Under the pieces are notes generated by a model. It was given only the letters and a program-made list of their open reading frames with translations, was not told the origin of the DNA and made no database searches. Below, in pieces: positions 1-29,460 of a DNA stretch of 64,000 bases (the first letter of the stretch is position 1; each line of letters begins with the position of its first letter). Origin of the DNA: Alviniconcha marisindica (lineage: Eukaryota; Mollusca; Gastropoda; Provannidae); the NCBI GenBank assembly GCA_018857735.1, contig JABMCL010003092.1:860001-924000 (forward strand), given 5' to 3'. The position numbers and the translations under genes were made by a program.

Positions 1-428
1 TCAGTCTCTTTTTTGATCGCTACTATTTATGACCTCAACACGGGTAGAGTCACCGCTATCCATGACTTCAACACGGGTAGGTTCAGTCCTTTCACTATTC
101 ACTGTCGCTAGTACTCAGGACCTCAACACTGGTGGGTTGCCCCACAGTCTCTTTACTATCACAACTGTCAATAACCTCAACAGAAGTAGTACTTGGGTCT
201 CTAATGCACGCACGTGAAACCTGCAGTTGCATTTTATTGCTCATGTGTGTATTGCTGTAAGTAGTACGTACTCCATACACTCAAAAGTTGTAGGCAGGCT
301 TTCGGCTCTGATGTAGGCCCCATCAGAAGCTCACTTAATTACGTGGCTTGTGGCTGAGCAGCAGTTACTTTCATAATTGTACTGCTACAGGATTTTTATT
401 ATTTTCTTCGGTTTTATCCACACCAAAG

Positions 429-17955
<17,527 letters not shown>

Positions 17956-17982
17956 TAGCCTAGAATGACTCTCTCGTGTAAA

Positions 17983-17988
17983 AATAAA
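17983..17988 (+). terminator. AATAAA polyadenylation signal
   Basis: A canonical AATAAA lies 28 bases after the TAG of the LolA-like/PAN gene, which implies a very short 3' UTR if used. Confidence 0.5.
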
Positions 17989-17999
17989 TAGGAATGAGT

Positions 18000-20066
18000 T
18001 GGGCTTGCTGCTGACACCGACGTTTCAACTTTTGAACACAGCGTCAGGCCACGACGGGCTCTGACGGGTAGCTGAATAGCGCTGTTGTTTCGGATTGAGC
18101 ACACGCTAGCATGAGGAGTACGTCAGTCCCACTGAAAAGAACAATTGACTCCAAATTATGTGGGGTGCGAGCAGTTTACAAATTTTCCGCATAAAAGTAC
18201 AGCAACAGATCAGAAAATTGATAGAACATTTTAGAACAAACTGGTCCTTTTCTGTGGCGTTTTTACTGGATTTGAGCCAGAACTTCTCATCCACCAACAC
18301 AAACCACAAGACCTACTCCACAAACCATCTCACAATTGTCGGGCGAGGGCGAGACCTGGAGTATAGGCAAGGAGAAGAGTGCTGGCTGGCCGTCGTGTCA
18401 GTGCCATAACATCTTGGGGGCCGGGACGGAGTTCCGGCTTGGGCTCGGTCCACTCTCCTGGAATCTTAGTCTTCTCACAAGTGGTAGTACATAGAACTCG
18501 GACACGTCTGTGTCTACCTTACTGCCGTTTTTGTGTATGCAACAATGAGGCAGTTAGCTTACAGGTGGAGTTTCTATTGTTCTGCATTCTCCCATTGTGG
18601 TGAAAGCTCTTTGATCGTGCAGCCTGGAGCTGGGTAATGCAAAAGCTAATCAATGGCTGAAACATTGCTGTCCGTTCTAATTATACTCGTACAGTTTCCG
18701 GTAACTTTTGGTGCATGATTTCTTTTTATCCCAGAAACTGAACTATCAGCTTGTTTAGTGAAGAAGAACGATGTGTACCAAGTCATAATGTAGCAACTGT
18801 GTTATCAGATCAACAGGATCTGTTTGTATAAACAACGCTCTTCACTGGAGCGGAAACATCAACTGCAAATTATACAAAGACAGCATCCTTCATTTAAGAT
18901 CTCATTAAATATGTGGGCGGATATTTATAGTCGGAAATACGCATTAAGGATGACAATGTAACAATAATACGTTATAGCGATGTTGTTTGAACTTTTCATT
19001 TGCTCTGTATTGCTGATTATTTACACCGAGTTCAACCTAACAGATTTCTTGAGGTTGCTGTGATAAAACAGTTTTACTAAATGCTCATGCTGTTATAGAC
19101 ACAAACAGTCCGAGGAAATGCAGTCCTCGTCTCCCCGACTTACCAATACTCTGAGCCAATGTCTTCTTTACAGTAACAAATCAGAGAATTGGTCACTTGA
19201 CTGGCTCAGACACTCCTTTCGTGTGCGAAATTCCGATCGCTTCGAGTAATATAAAAAAATATAATTTTGCTGACATTGGACTGCAGGCTTTGCTCCAACG
19301 AAGGAATGTTTCAAGCGTTCGCGTTGGTTTGGCAAACGGCACAAAACTGGGGGAACCTACTGTCAGAGCTGCCTGTACCCCACAAACAGTGCTTGACCGG
19401 CATTTCTAACGCCTTTTCTGCTTCCTTTACCAGTATCTGGCCATCTTTCCCGCGGTTTTACTGTACCAACAAAGCGTGCCTACTCTATGCTACACCCGCA
19501 AGCACTTACCAAGTGCAATCCCCTGGATTTCCGAAAATCGTCTATTAAAACAAACATTGCCTGCTCAAGGGGATTGGGGGATTCTCTTCATCTAGCTCAG
19601 TGGTTAGAGCGCCGGACTCAGTCGTGATCGAAAAGTCCCGGGTTCGAGTCCGATCTAACCAATTGCTCGCAGACGACACGATTCTTATGATTTCCAGTCC
19701 GACGGATGTAAAGATGTGGAGCTGGAACTGGAGCTTGAACTCAGTCACAAGTTCATCGGAAAAAATTGTCTTCCAACCCCATAACCAACCTCCAATCATT
19801 TTGAAAACACTTATATCCCCCATTCCCGTCGTTGGTCACAAACTGCAGGATTTAGTAGCAAACTGCCGGACGGCACAGTAACCATGTCCACACTGGCAGC
19901 GAAACCACATGCTCATTAAATGACGTTGATGCGCGCTACTAGAATGGATGACTAGAATGGATGTGTGCCGATGTGTGCGTGCGTGCGTGTGTGCGTGTGT
20001 GTGTGTGCGTACGTGCGTTCGTGCATGTGTGCGCGCGCGGGTGTGCATGCGTGTGTGCGTGCGTGT

Positions 20067-20157
<91 letters not shown>

Positions 20158-20195
20158 TGGTGTGGTGTGGAGGGAGAGAGAGAGAGAGAGAGGTG

Positions 20196-20232
<37 letters not shown>

Positions 20233-20235
20233 GGT

Positions 20236-20268
<33 letters not shown>

Positions 20269-20271
20269 TAG

Positions 20272-20329
<58 letters not shown>

Positions 20330-20960
20330 AACAACGGGGACACAACAACGGGGACCCGAATCACCCACGATAAAGATCACCTGGAATGCAGCCGCAAGTA
20401 AAGACACAATCACTGACATTATGACTCCGGTTTTGTTTGTTTGTTGTTGTTGTTTTTCTTCTTCTTTTTTCTTTTTCTTTCTCCGGTACGTTGATTAAGT
20501 CAAGTCATGCACACGCACACTGGACCTTTGTTCTGTTTCAGTCCGATAACACTTTTTTGTGTATAGTTTAAAACAAACATAATGCGTACCAGGAGATAAA
20601 AGTTGATTAGGTATGACCTACCTAGGCCTACCTACGGAATGCCGCGAGGAGCATAAGTTGATAGTCATGTCAATTCCGAGACGTAGCCTACCGACGGGCC
20701 TAGCCTGGCGGCGTACTCTCTCTCTCTCTCTCTGCTTCATTTGCTCATAATATGCTCATCGTATGCTCATAATATGTAACTGAATGATGTATGGCATGTG
20801 TTCATCTGGCGCTGTGAGCACGCTGTATTTTATATATTATATCGAGAGAGAGAGAGAGAGAGGGGAGAAAGTGGAACAAGAGTCCAAGCATGTCCTGGTC
20901 CTGTAGAAACTTTCAATCCAAATTTTCGCCCATGAGGACTTTGTCAAGGCCTGCTCGATC
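18000..20960. other. Intergenic region, no gene recognised
   Basis: The stretch 18,000-19,590 has scattered open frames below 95 codons without flanking splice logic or recognisable motifs. The stretch 19,940-20,330 is a compound microsatellite: (GT)n at about 20,050-20,152, (GA)n at 20,172-20,190 and further (GT)n to 20,328. Confidence 0.6.
19585..19665 (+). mobile_element. tRNA-like SINE head
   Basis: A polymerase III A-box-like 'tagctcagtggttagagc' (19,593-19,610) and a B-box 'gggttcgagtcc' (19,640-19,651) have tRNA spacing. The sequences outside them do not form a seven-base-pair acceptor stem, so a SINE head or tRNA pseudogene is more likely than a working tRNA. Confidence 0.65.
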
Positions 20961-21062
20961 GGCTCCGTTACAAACATGTGTACCAGGAGATAAAAGCTGA
21001 TCGGAATGGGCATGACTATCAACGGCTCCTCGCGGCATTCCGTAGGTAGGCCTAGGTAGATC
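20613..21062. mobile_element. Palindromic element with about 68-bp inverted arms
   Basis: Arm 1 (20,613-20,682) and arm 2 (20,996-21,062) are reverse complements, sharing 'cctaggcctacctacggaat' then 'gccgcgagga' and 'ttgatagtcatg'. Inside are complementary (CT)n and (GA)n runs (20,715-20,732 and 20,842-20,861). A hammerhead-like motif is read on the minus strand at 20,923-20,950. A (TA)n follows at 21,075-21,133. Confidence 0.75.
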
Positions 21063-21070
21063 ACACCAAT

Positions 21071-21134
<64 letters not shown>

Positions 21135-21703
21135 GTAAACATAGTTGTACATGATTAGATCATTGTAATAACTGTTTCTGTGATTGAAGTGAACTACTGC
21201 GTGTGTTAAGTCATTCATAAGTCGCAAACATCATTTAATGATAATTACAAGCATGCCGTTTTGACGCCGTGGTAGTAAGCGCAGGCTGTTGGAACCAAAG
21301 CCCGTCTATTTAAAGGAACTCTCCTTCGGAGGCTAAAGTTTTTGAGTGCTTAGAGGAGGTTAAACGAACATGATCCGCATTAAAATTTTGTGTTTGAACG
21401 TGCCGTTGATTTTATAACGATTTTAGGTGAGGACTTTCCCAGGCAGAGTTACTAACACTCTTTTCACGAGTTCTTTCCCGCGTTTTAGTATGACATCATT
21501 GATAGGATGTCGGAACTTCTCAGTTTTGTGTACATGTCACATACAAATTATCTTTGTCAATTTTTTAATTTTTTTTATCTGGACAGTCTGTGTGGAAAAA
21601 AAATCATTTTCCTTTTCATTCATGGGGAACAGCATAAAATACACGGAAATAAACTGATATTGTTTGAAATTGCTAAGACGAACAATGAAAGGACGTCCAA
21701 ACA

Positions 21704-22813
21704 GGGTGGCCTGGGGGAAATTCGTCCACACACTTCGCCCACCAAAACACCCTCTAAACTGTACTCAACACTACGCATCAACCCATACAAGTGAACTTTT
21801 CCAAACTGTGACATCAGCTGCATAATGGATCAGTCCACAAACAAAACAACCAATGAGAGCGATTTTACAAGTAGTGTATGCGGAAAACTGTGCTATTCTG
21901 GGAGCCGCGCTGTTCGTTTGGCAACAAACCATAGCGTGAGTTATACGCAAGACGGGCGCACTGTTTAGCTGATGTTTGTTTTCAAGTTCAGTGCTTGAAA
22001 AGTCTCAGTATCAAATTTAGTTTTCACACATTTATCAAAAGTTGATGAATCGATATACGCTACTTATTTTCAGCAAAAGGACATTCACACAAAATAAAAA
22101 GTAAATTTTAAAGGTGGACGAACTTCCCCCAAGGTGGACGAATTTCCCCCAACATAAATTATGCTTGGGGGAAGTTCGCCCACACCACCTGGAGAAAATC
22201 TGCCCTTTTTGTTTACCCGTCGCTTTTAATACATCGCTAACAGTAACACGAAGGAATGGGACTTGCTGACAATTGAAAGGAATGGCGGGGAAATGTTGGT
22301 CTCAGCTGAAAGGGGGGCGGGGTAAACAATGAAATGAAAGAAATTTGTCAACTTTGTAGGACCAGTTAGGCCTTCGGAAATAAAGCACTTTGGTCGGGTT
22401 CACACTATTTCTACTCAATTGACTCTAATTCCACGTTTATGCTGAACAAGTTCATATTTAGTCTTTCTGAAAACTCTTAACAATTACTGGTTTTGAGTGT
22501 CATGCCTTTCCTTTCGTTGAGTGTGTTCTCTTTACGTTTGGACGAAGTTCCCCTGAGATGCAGGAAAAATTCCCCCACCCTGGTCGATACATGATTGCCC
22601 CGAATCATATAACATCTGAAAAATAAAATTCTACTACATATTTATGAGATCACACGGATAGTCATGCTGTAAACTCAGTAGTCTGCGATTGGTCGAACGT
22701 GTCTATAAACCAAAACCAGTTTGTGTTGGTTGAGTCAAGATGACAGAATCGTGTCTCGACGCGTGCATGTACATCATACGTGCCTGTTTGGATGAATTTT
22801 CCCCATGCCACCC
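21704..22813 (-). mobile_element. Inner TIR element, copy 1 (inverted)
   Basis: The ends are GGGTGGCCTGGGGGAAATTC and, in reverse, GGGTGGCATGGGGAAAATTC. The internal sequence is the reverse complement of copies 2 and 4; for example 21,790-21,850 matches 46,670-46,720 reversed. Short GGGGGAA[AG]TTCG motifs recur at about 21,714, 22,120, 22,138, 22,165 and 22,795. A hairpin of these motifs lies at 22,131-22,182. No coding frame. Confidence 0.75.
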
Positions 22814-23051
22814 TAAACAGCGTTCTTCCTTTCGAACCTTCTATGATGGCAAAATCATTTTGGCGTCATTACAAATAATCTGTCGTCAAGATTATAGAAA
22901 GGAGAAGGAAGAGCCGAATGAAACAATGGCTCTAATAGGTACTGATCGTAAGCATCGCAAAACTGATAAGAATGACTAGGAATATGTACACAAGAGAACA
23001 CGGGACGGGACATATGTTTTGTTTTGTGTGCTGCCTTCATTTGTGTTAACA

Positions 23052-23494
23052 GAGAAGAAGAAGAAGAAGAAGAAGAAGAAGAAATGCATTCTTTCATATG
23101 GAGCAAATAGCCCATTGAACGAAAGCTACGAAGAGCTGAGATTGAAACAGTGCGTGGTATTTATATTTCACAGTTCTTGTTTCGTTTTTTTCAAGCAGAG
23201 ACAGATTTGGAGTTACTACCATTTATCTTCGGAGGACCAAAATAATAAGAATGCTTAGCTCGATTGGCAGTCGACCGACAACGGTCGCAGCTGGGTCACC
23301 AGGTGGAGAGAGCTGCATGTGCACAAAGTTAGACGTCTGCGATAGAAAACTGGCAAGGCTGTTACTGGACAAGTAAAAGGAAAGGTTCCCGATACTTCTT
23401 TTTTGATCGATAGGGGTAATATTCTTAAATATTCTGCTACTGTCTGCGTAACGTGTGTGTTTCTAGCGTGCCGGTATGTTTTTCTTTTCTTTTC

Positions 23495-23525
<31 letters not shown>

Positions 23526-23763
23526 GAAAATGGTGTTTGAAATATTTCCTGTAATAGCATCGGATCAATACGTTGAGAGAAAACTTCGTCACGCAACACC
23601 GTGCACCTCATTCCAGCGCCCAGCATGATTAGTAAACGGCAGCTGGCCTCAACAGGTACACAGTGCACGACTGGGAGATTTACTCAAGGAAAGACATAAA
23701 ATTATTCACACAACCATCAGTTAAGTCGCCCGACGAATTATTAGGCCTGAGCAGATCGATTAG

Positions 23764-23836
<73 letters not shown>
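23052..23836. repeat. (AAG)n, (ATT)n and (GT)n within copy A
   Basis: (AAG)n lies at about 23,053-23,082, (ATT)n at 23,498-23,525 and (GT)n at 23,766-23,836. They interrupt the right half of the TTAA-bordered copy. Confidence 0.9.
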
Positions 23837-23837
<1 letters not shown>

Positions 23838-24872
23838 TATTGTTTTAATTGCTGTGTGTGGCACTTTAATTAATTATTTTAATTATATTATCTTGTGATA
23901 AACAAAACCAAGTATGTGATCATAAGTCCATTACTATTTTATGATGACGTCACAGTTTGTTTTATATAATGGTTAAGGTAAGACCCTTTTGTTGGTGGGG
24001 TTGTGTTTGTTGCTGTATTGTTCTTTTAACTTTATGTGTTCATTATTTTACGAGCCCGCTATGACCACAACAATAATGTGGGATAATTAAAGTTTTTTTA
24101 ATTGAATTGAATTGAGACGAGGCCACTGTCACTTGTTCGCAGGCCGAGTCTGCAAAAACATGCGTAAAACAACAAACTGTAATGACGCAATACGCATTCC
24201 GTAAATAGCTGCACCACGTGGGGAGATCCCCAAAACAGAAATTAAGGGAACTCTCCTTCTCGTGTGCTTAGAGGAGGTTAAACGAACACGATTCACATTA
24301 AAAGTTTCGTGATTGAACGTGCCGTTGATTTTATAACGATTTTAGAAGATGATTTTCCCAGACAGTGTTACTAACACTGTTTTCACGAGCTCTTTCCCGC
24401 GTTTCAGTATGACATCATTGATAGGATACCGGAACTTCTCAGTTTTGTGTACATGTCACGTATAAATTATTTTTATCAATTGTTTTTTGTTTTGTTTTAA
24501 TCTGGACAGTCTGTGTGAAATAGCTTCATTTTCCTAACCTTTTTAGAACAGAACAGCATAAAAAAAAAACTCGGAAATAAATTAATATTGTTTGAAATTG
24601 CCAAGACGAACAATGAAATGATGTCTAGCGTTCTTTCGAACATTTTAGGATGGCCTGGGGGGAATTCATACAAACAGATACGTTTGATGAGAGACACTAC
24701 ACTACTGTAGTATCTCTGGTTTGATTCACATGCACGCTTCGAGACACGATTCTGTCACACTGGCTCAACTAACACATGCTCGTTGTGGTTTGTATAGACA
24801 CCTTCGACCAGTCGCAGACTAGTATACAACCCAACAGCCCGTGTGATCTCATGAATATGAAATATGAAAGAA

Positions 24873-24875
<3 letters not shown>

Positions 24876-24937
<62 letters not shown>

Positions 24938-24955
24938 CCCCTCTCTCTCTCTTTT
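24876..24955. repeat. (CT)n microsatellite
   Basis: A CT run with few interruptions lies just left of the LINE fragment. Confidence 0.95.
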
Positions 24956-24984
24956 TCTGAGGAATGAGTGAACAACTCCGAACT

Positions 24985-25429
24985 CTGTAATTTAACCAAT
25001 GCAGAAAGTCCAAAATACTGCTGCACGCCTCATTCTCAGAGCTCCACGCCATCAAAACAGCGCACCTCTCCTACAGCAACTCCACTGACTCCCAATTTCT
25101 GAACGGATAAAATACAAAACTGCTTGTATGTGTTACAACGCAATCACAGGTTCCGCTCCCTCTTATCTTTCTGAGCTGCTACACCTTTACATTCCTTCCC
25201 GCTCTCTCCGCTCTTCGTCAGACACACGCATGCTCAAAATCCAACGCTTCAACCGCAAAACCCATGGCTTTCGCACTTTCTCACACTTTGGCCCCCACAT
25301 CTGGAACAATCTCCCCCAAGACATCAGGCACTCTGCTACTCTCTCTTCCTTCAAAGGCCAACTCAAAACATTTCTCTTCTCAGAATATTTCAGTTAAACT
25401 ACATTGTCCTTCACTCCTATCAGTCGGTA

Positions 25430-25518
<89 letters not shown>

Positions 25519-25545
25519 CGTGTGTGCGTGCGTGCGTGCGTGCGT

Positions 25546-25618
<73 letters not shown>

Positions 25619-25799
25619 GTGCGTGTGCATCTTTTGCATAATTATGCTTGAACTCTTGTCGATATATACAACAACAAAAAATTGGGGGGGGGGGGGGATA
25701 ACATTTTCCATCTCGATGTACATTATGTGTGTATGCTTGTTCAGCGCTTTGAGCCGCAGGGCAGGCACTTTACAAATTTCCATTATTATTATTATTATC
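24985..25799 (+). mobile_element. LINE 3' end: RT C-terminus, (GT)n, tail
   Basis: It encodes the conserved end of a LINE protein, including LTPNF-like text, YKTACMCYNAITGSAPSYLS, RSLRSSSDTRML, FGPHIWNNLPQDIR and SSFKGQLKTFLFSEYFS then stop at 25,397. A (GT)n block (25,432-25,612) and the tail 'cagcgctttgagccgcaggg' ending in (ATT)n (to 25,799) follow. This is the best-preserved copy of the LINE family that recurs through the window. Confidence 0.85.
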
Positions 25800-27217
25800 T
25801 GGTGCAAGAAGTTAGTTAGTTGGTGCTTTGAGCCCAGTCAACCACAAAGGGTTATATCAGGGCTAGTAGATAGATAGATAATAATAAAAGAAGATGGAAG
25901 CAAAAAGAAGACAAACAAGAAGCTGGTGTAAAAAAATTAATAAAAAATTAAGAGTATATACGTACATTTAAAACGACGTCATCAAAGTGACGTAACTTGA
26001 TTAGGAGGATTTTTACGTTGGCAGATCGTGGCAAACACTGAACCTTAAAATAAACAAGTAGATAGATAGATAATAATAAAAGAAGATGGAAGCAAAGAAT
26101 AAGACAAACAAGAAGCTGGTGTAAAAAAATAAAAAATAAAAATAAAGAGTATATACGTACATTTAAAACGACGTCATCAAAGTGACGTAACTTGATTAGG
26201 AGGATTTTTAAGTTGGCAGATCGCGGCAAACACTGAACCTTAAAATAAACAAGATGTGCAAACAATGTGTCGGTCCTTACATTTCGTACAACCCACACTA
26301 TGGTTTTCTTGCCAAGCAAATAGCAAGGCTCCCAAAGTAGGACAGGTTTTCCCATACGGTACTTGTAACAATCACTCTCGTTTGTTGTTTTGTTTGTGGA
26401 CTGATCCATTATGAATCTGATGTTACAGTTTGGAAAAGTTCAATTGTAGGGGTTGATGCGCAGTATTGAGTGCACTCTCGTTTCTTGTTTTGTTTGTGGA
26501 CTGATCCATTATGAATCTGATGTTACAGTTTGGAAAAGTTCAATTGTAGGGGTTGATGCGTTGTATTGAGTGCAGTTCACAAGGTGTTTGGGTAGCAGAA
26601 GTTCCCCCAACTGAGCGAATGGACGAATTTCCCCCATGCCACCCTATGTGTTTGGCTCAATGAAATGATGGCAAAACCATTTTGACATCATTATGGTATC
26701 AATAATTTGACATAAGATTATATAAAGGAAAAGGAAGAGTCGAAGGAAACAATGGTTCTAGAAAAAGTTCGTTACTGATGGCAAGAATAACAAAACTGAA
26801 CAGAATGACTAGGAATATGTAAAAAACAAGAGAACACGAGACGGGACATGCAATTTGTTTTGTGTGCCGCCTTCGCCGCGATGGTGTCAATTGAAAACAA
26901 CCGATAGAAGTAGGAAATTTGAAATCATTAAAGGAACTCTCCTTCGGTTACTAACATTGTTTTCACGAGCTCTTTCCCGCGTTTCAGTATGACATCATTG
27001 ATAGGATACCGGAACTTCTCAGTTTTGTGTACATGTCACGTATAAATTATATTTGTCAATGTTTATTTTTTTAAATCTGGACAGTCTGTGTGAAATAGTT
27101 TCATTTTCCTAACGTTTTCATAGGGAACAGCACAAAAAATTCGGAAATAAATTGATAGTGTTTAAAATTGCCAAGACGAACAATGAAATGATGTCTAGCG
27201 TTCTTTGGGACATTTTA

Positions 27218-27945
27218 GGGTGGCCTGGGGGAATTCATCCAAACAGGTACGTTGGATTCCCATGCACGCTTCGAGACACGATTCTACCACACTGGCTCAA
27301 CCAACACATGCTGATTGTGGTTTGTAGACACCTTTGACAAATCGCAGACTAGTATACAACACAACTACCCGTGTGATTTCATGAATATGAAATAAAACAT
27401 TCTTTTCTGAGGAATGAGTGAACAACTACTGGTGAAGTTGACAAAACTGATAGAACAGAACTAGGGAAATGTATTCACCTATACGACGTAACACAAGGAA
27501 ACAAGGAAACACAAGCGCTTTCGACAGAAAACTGTCTTCGTCAAAAGCGAGAAAAATAGACAGATAATAACAAAAGAAAAAGGAAGCAAAGAAGAAGACA
27601 GACAAGAGGAAGATGATGTTTAAAAAAAAAAATTGTTAAGATTAGATACGCAGATTTAAAACGTCATCAAAATGCCAAAATTAGGAAGATTTTTAAGTGG
27701 GCAGTCGTAAAAACACTAAAACTTAAAAACAAACAAATCTCAACAGTTTTTGGTCTTTGCTTTTTGTAAACCCCACTATGTTTTTTTTTTTTTTTGCCAA
27801 CCGGGTTTTTTTTTGGGGGACGATCCATTTGAAGCTGATGTTACATTGGAAAAGTTAATTGTGGGGGTTTTGATCGTAGTATTGAGTGCAGTTCACAGGT
27901 TTTGGGGGGCCGAAGTTAACGAAAAGGGGGAAAATTTGGGGATTG
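27218..27945 (+). mobile_element. Inner TIR element, copy 3 (decayed)
   Basis: It starts TA|GGGTGGCCTGGGGGAATTCA as in copy 2 and at the same position in the outer element. It has lost its middle and its right TIR is barely readable ('gggggaaaatttggggattg'). A hammerhead-like motif lies at 27,513-27,548. Confidence 0.55.
27513..27548 (-). other. Hammerhead-like motif 3
   Basis: On the minus strand, TTGACGA is followed by a GACAG/CTGTC stem with a TTTT loop, then CGAAAGC. This resembles the hammerhead boxes CUGAUGA and GAAA around stem II. Stem I/III completion was not established. Confidence 0.3.
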
Positions 27946-29096
27946 GGCCAAATGAAATGATGGAAAAATATTTGATTCATTAAATAATTTGAGGTTTTAA
28001 GAAAGGAGAAGGAAAAAAAAAAATGGTTAGAAGTAGTTCTGATGGAAGAATGAAAAAGAAAAAAAACTGGGAATATGTACACAACAAGAGACCAGGGCTG
28101 TTTTTTTTTTGTGTGCCCCTTCTTTTGTCTAAAGATAATAAATCATTCTTTCATGTGCTTTAAAAGGAGCAAATAGCCCCCAAACGAAAGCAACGAAGAA
28201 TGAGAATGAAAATTTTTTTATTTTTTATAGTTTTTTTCCCTTTTTTCAAAATTATGCAATCAAAAGGGAAATTGGGGTTACTACCATTTTACCCTCGGAG
28301 GACAAAAAAAAAAAAAAAAAGAAAAAAGTTCAACTCAAAGAAAAGACCGACAAGAGATACATTTCGTGGGGGGAAAAAGGGTGCCCAGGTTTGGAGAGGT
28401 GGAGGGGGGTGTCCCCAAGGTTAGAGTTTGGTGGGAAAACTGGCAAAGCTGTTAAAAAAATAAAAAAAAAAGGCCTAACTTTTTTTGGGGATTGATAGGA
28501 GTAGCTAGGGAACATATTTTAAATATTTTTATACAAAGTTTTTAAGCAGGGGTGCCCGGCCGGTAGGGTTTTTTCTTTTTTTTTTCTTAAAATGGTGCTA
28601 AAAATATTTCCTGTAGTAGCATCGGATCAGTACCAAAGGAAAAAATTTTGTCCCCCAAACATTTTTGCCCTGGGTCCCGCCGAGCATTATTTAAAAGCGT
28701 ACGGTCCATCCCTATTTAAGTACACATGCACGATTAAGAGATTTATCCAGAAAGCTAAAAATTTTTCACACAATCATCAGTTTAAAACGCCGACAAAATA
28801 TTAGCCGAGGATTCGTGCCTGAGACAACGCCATTGTCATGTTGTAGGCCGAGTCTACAAAAAATTGTGTAAAACAATAAAATGTAATGACGTAATACGCA
28901 TTCCGTAAATAGCTGCACCCAGGGGGGGAGATCCCCAGTCTATTTTTAGACCACTACAGTTATTCTTAAATTGCCGCATTTCAACAGGACCAAAGCAGAA
29001 ATTAATGCTACATAATAATCGCACATAAAACAATAAAAATGTATGCAAAAAAAACGTGTGTTTTTTAGCCAAATCTGCGTGGGCCAGTCCCTTTAA

Positions 29097-29390
29097 GCCT
29101 TTTTATGTGTTTTTCGCATTTCGTGAAAGGATGTTCATCAAAACCCACACTATTGAAATTAAGTTCGTTACAGCGGGACCAGGAAATATACTGTTTGCAG
29201 GCGAATATGTACACTTTTCAGCCTGGGGCTGTGATAATAAATATATTCTTTGATGTGCTATTATATGGAGCAAATAGCCCATTGAACGAAAGCAACGAAG
29301 AACTGAGAATGAAAGAGTGGTGTTTATATCTTCATAGTTCTTTTCCGTTTTTCCAAAATTATGCAATCAAAACAGAGATAATTTGAACGG
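29097..29390. mobile_element. Further right-arm fragment of the TTAA-bordered family
   Basis: The sequence 'ggagcaaatagcccattgaa' through 'atgcaatcaaaacagag' repeats the right arm seen at 23,098-23,210 and 28,168-28,265. It lies outside copy C's right TTAA, which suggests nested or tandem insertion. Confidence 0.6.
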
Positions 29391-29399
29391 TTAACAATG

Positions 29400-29460
29400 A
29401 CAATAACAATATACTTTATTCATCCCAGCGGAAAATTAAAGCTGTCGTTCGATCGTACAA
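29400..29460 (-). mobile_element. LINE-like 3' tail
   Basis: The reverse strand reads 'gctgggatgaataaagtata' followed by a TTG/TCATTG-rich tail, like the LINE tail at 35,812. There is no body upstream. Confidence 0.4.

Larger units (their letters stand above)
21310..24245. mobile_element. TTAA-bordered element, copy A
   Basis: It begins TTAAAGGAACTCTCCTTCGG at 21,310 and shares long stretches with copies B and C, such as 'gtgccgttgattttataacg' and 'atgacatcattgatagga'. Its right part (24,121-24,241) matches 28,826-28,998 of copy C with a deletion of about 55 bases. It carries an inner TIR element. No transposase frame is visible, so it appears non-autonomous. Confidence 0.7.
24648..26644 (+). 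mobile_element. Inner TIR element, copy 2, with a LINE insertion
   Basis: It is bordered by TA|GGATGGCCTGGGGGGAATTC and GGACGAATTTCCCCCATGCC..ACCC|TA. It contains a LINE fragment (24,985-25,799), two tandem copies of about 190 bases (from 25,867 and 26,059), and two tandem copies of about 100 bases (26,376 and 26,476) around 'gactgatccattatgaatct'. The last duplication is also present in copy 4. Confidence 0.7.
24242..26927. mobile_element. TTAA-bordered element, copy B
   Basis: It starts TTAAGGGAACTCTCCTTC at 24,242, directly where copy A's 'caaaacagaaattaa' ends, so the A/B junction falls on a TTAA. The left arm matches copy A over about 400 bases. The inner element begins at 24,648, and the right arm after 26,645 matches copy A's right arm. 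Confidence 0.65.
26928..29096. mobile_element. TTAA-bordered element, copy C
   Basis: Its left end is TTAAAGGAACTCTCCTTCGG at 26,928, lacking about 130 bases present in copies A and B. Its right end is GCCAGTCCCTTTAA at 29,083-29,096, whose reverse (TTAAAGGGACTGG) matches the left terminus TTAAAGGAACT. This gives terminal inverted repeats starting at TTAA, as in piggyBac-type elements. Confidence 0.65.

Noticed and set aside
19585..19665. Functional tRNA gene
   Set aside because: A and B boxes are good, but no seven-base-pair acceptor stem or clean anticodon arm can be drawn.
19836..20498. Several Cys-Val and His-Thr repeat 'proteins'
   Set aside because: They are pure (GT)n/(CA)n translations with no non-repetitive coding sequence.
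27855..28515. Small frames in the 28-kb area
   Set aside because: They lie in the degraded or corrupted third transposon copy and consist mostly of homopolymer-derived residues.
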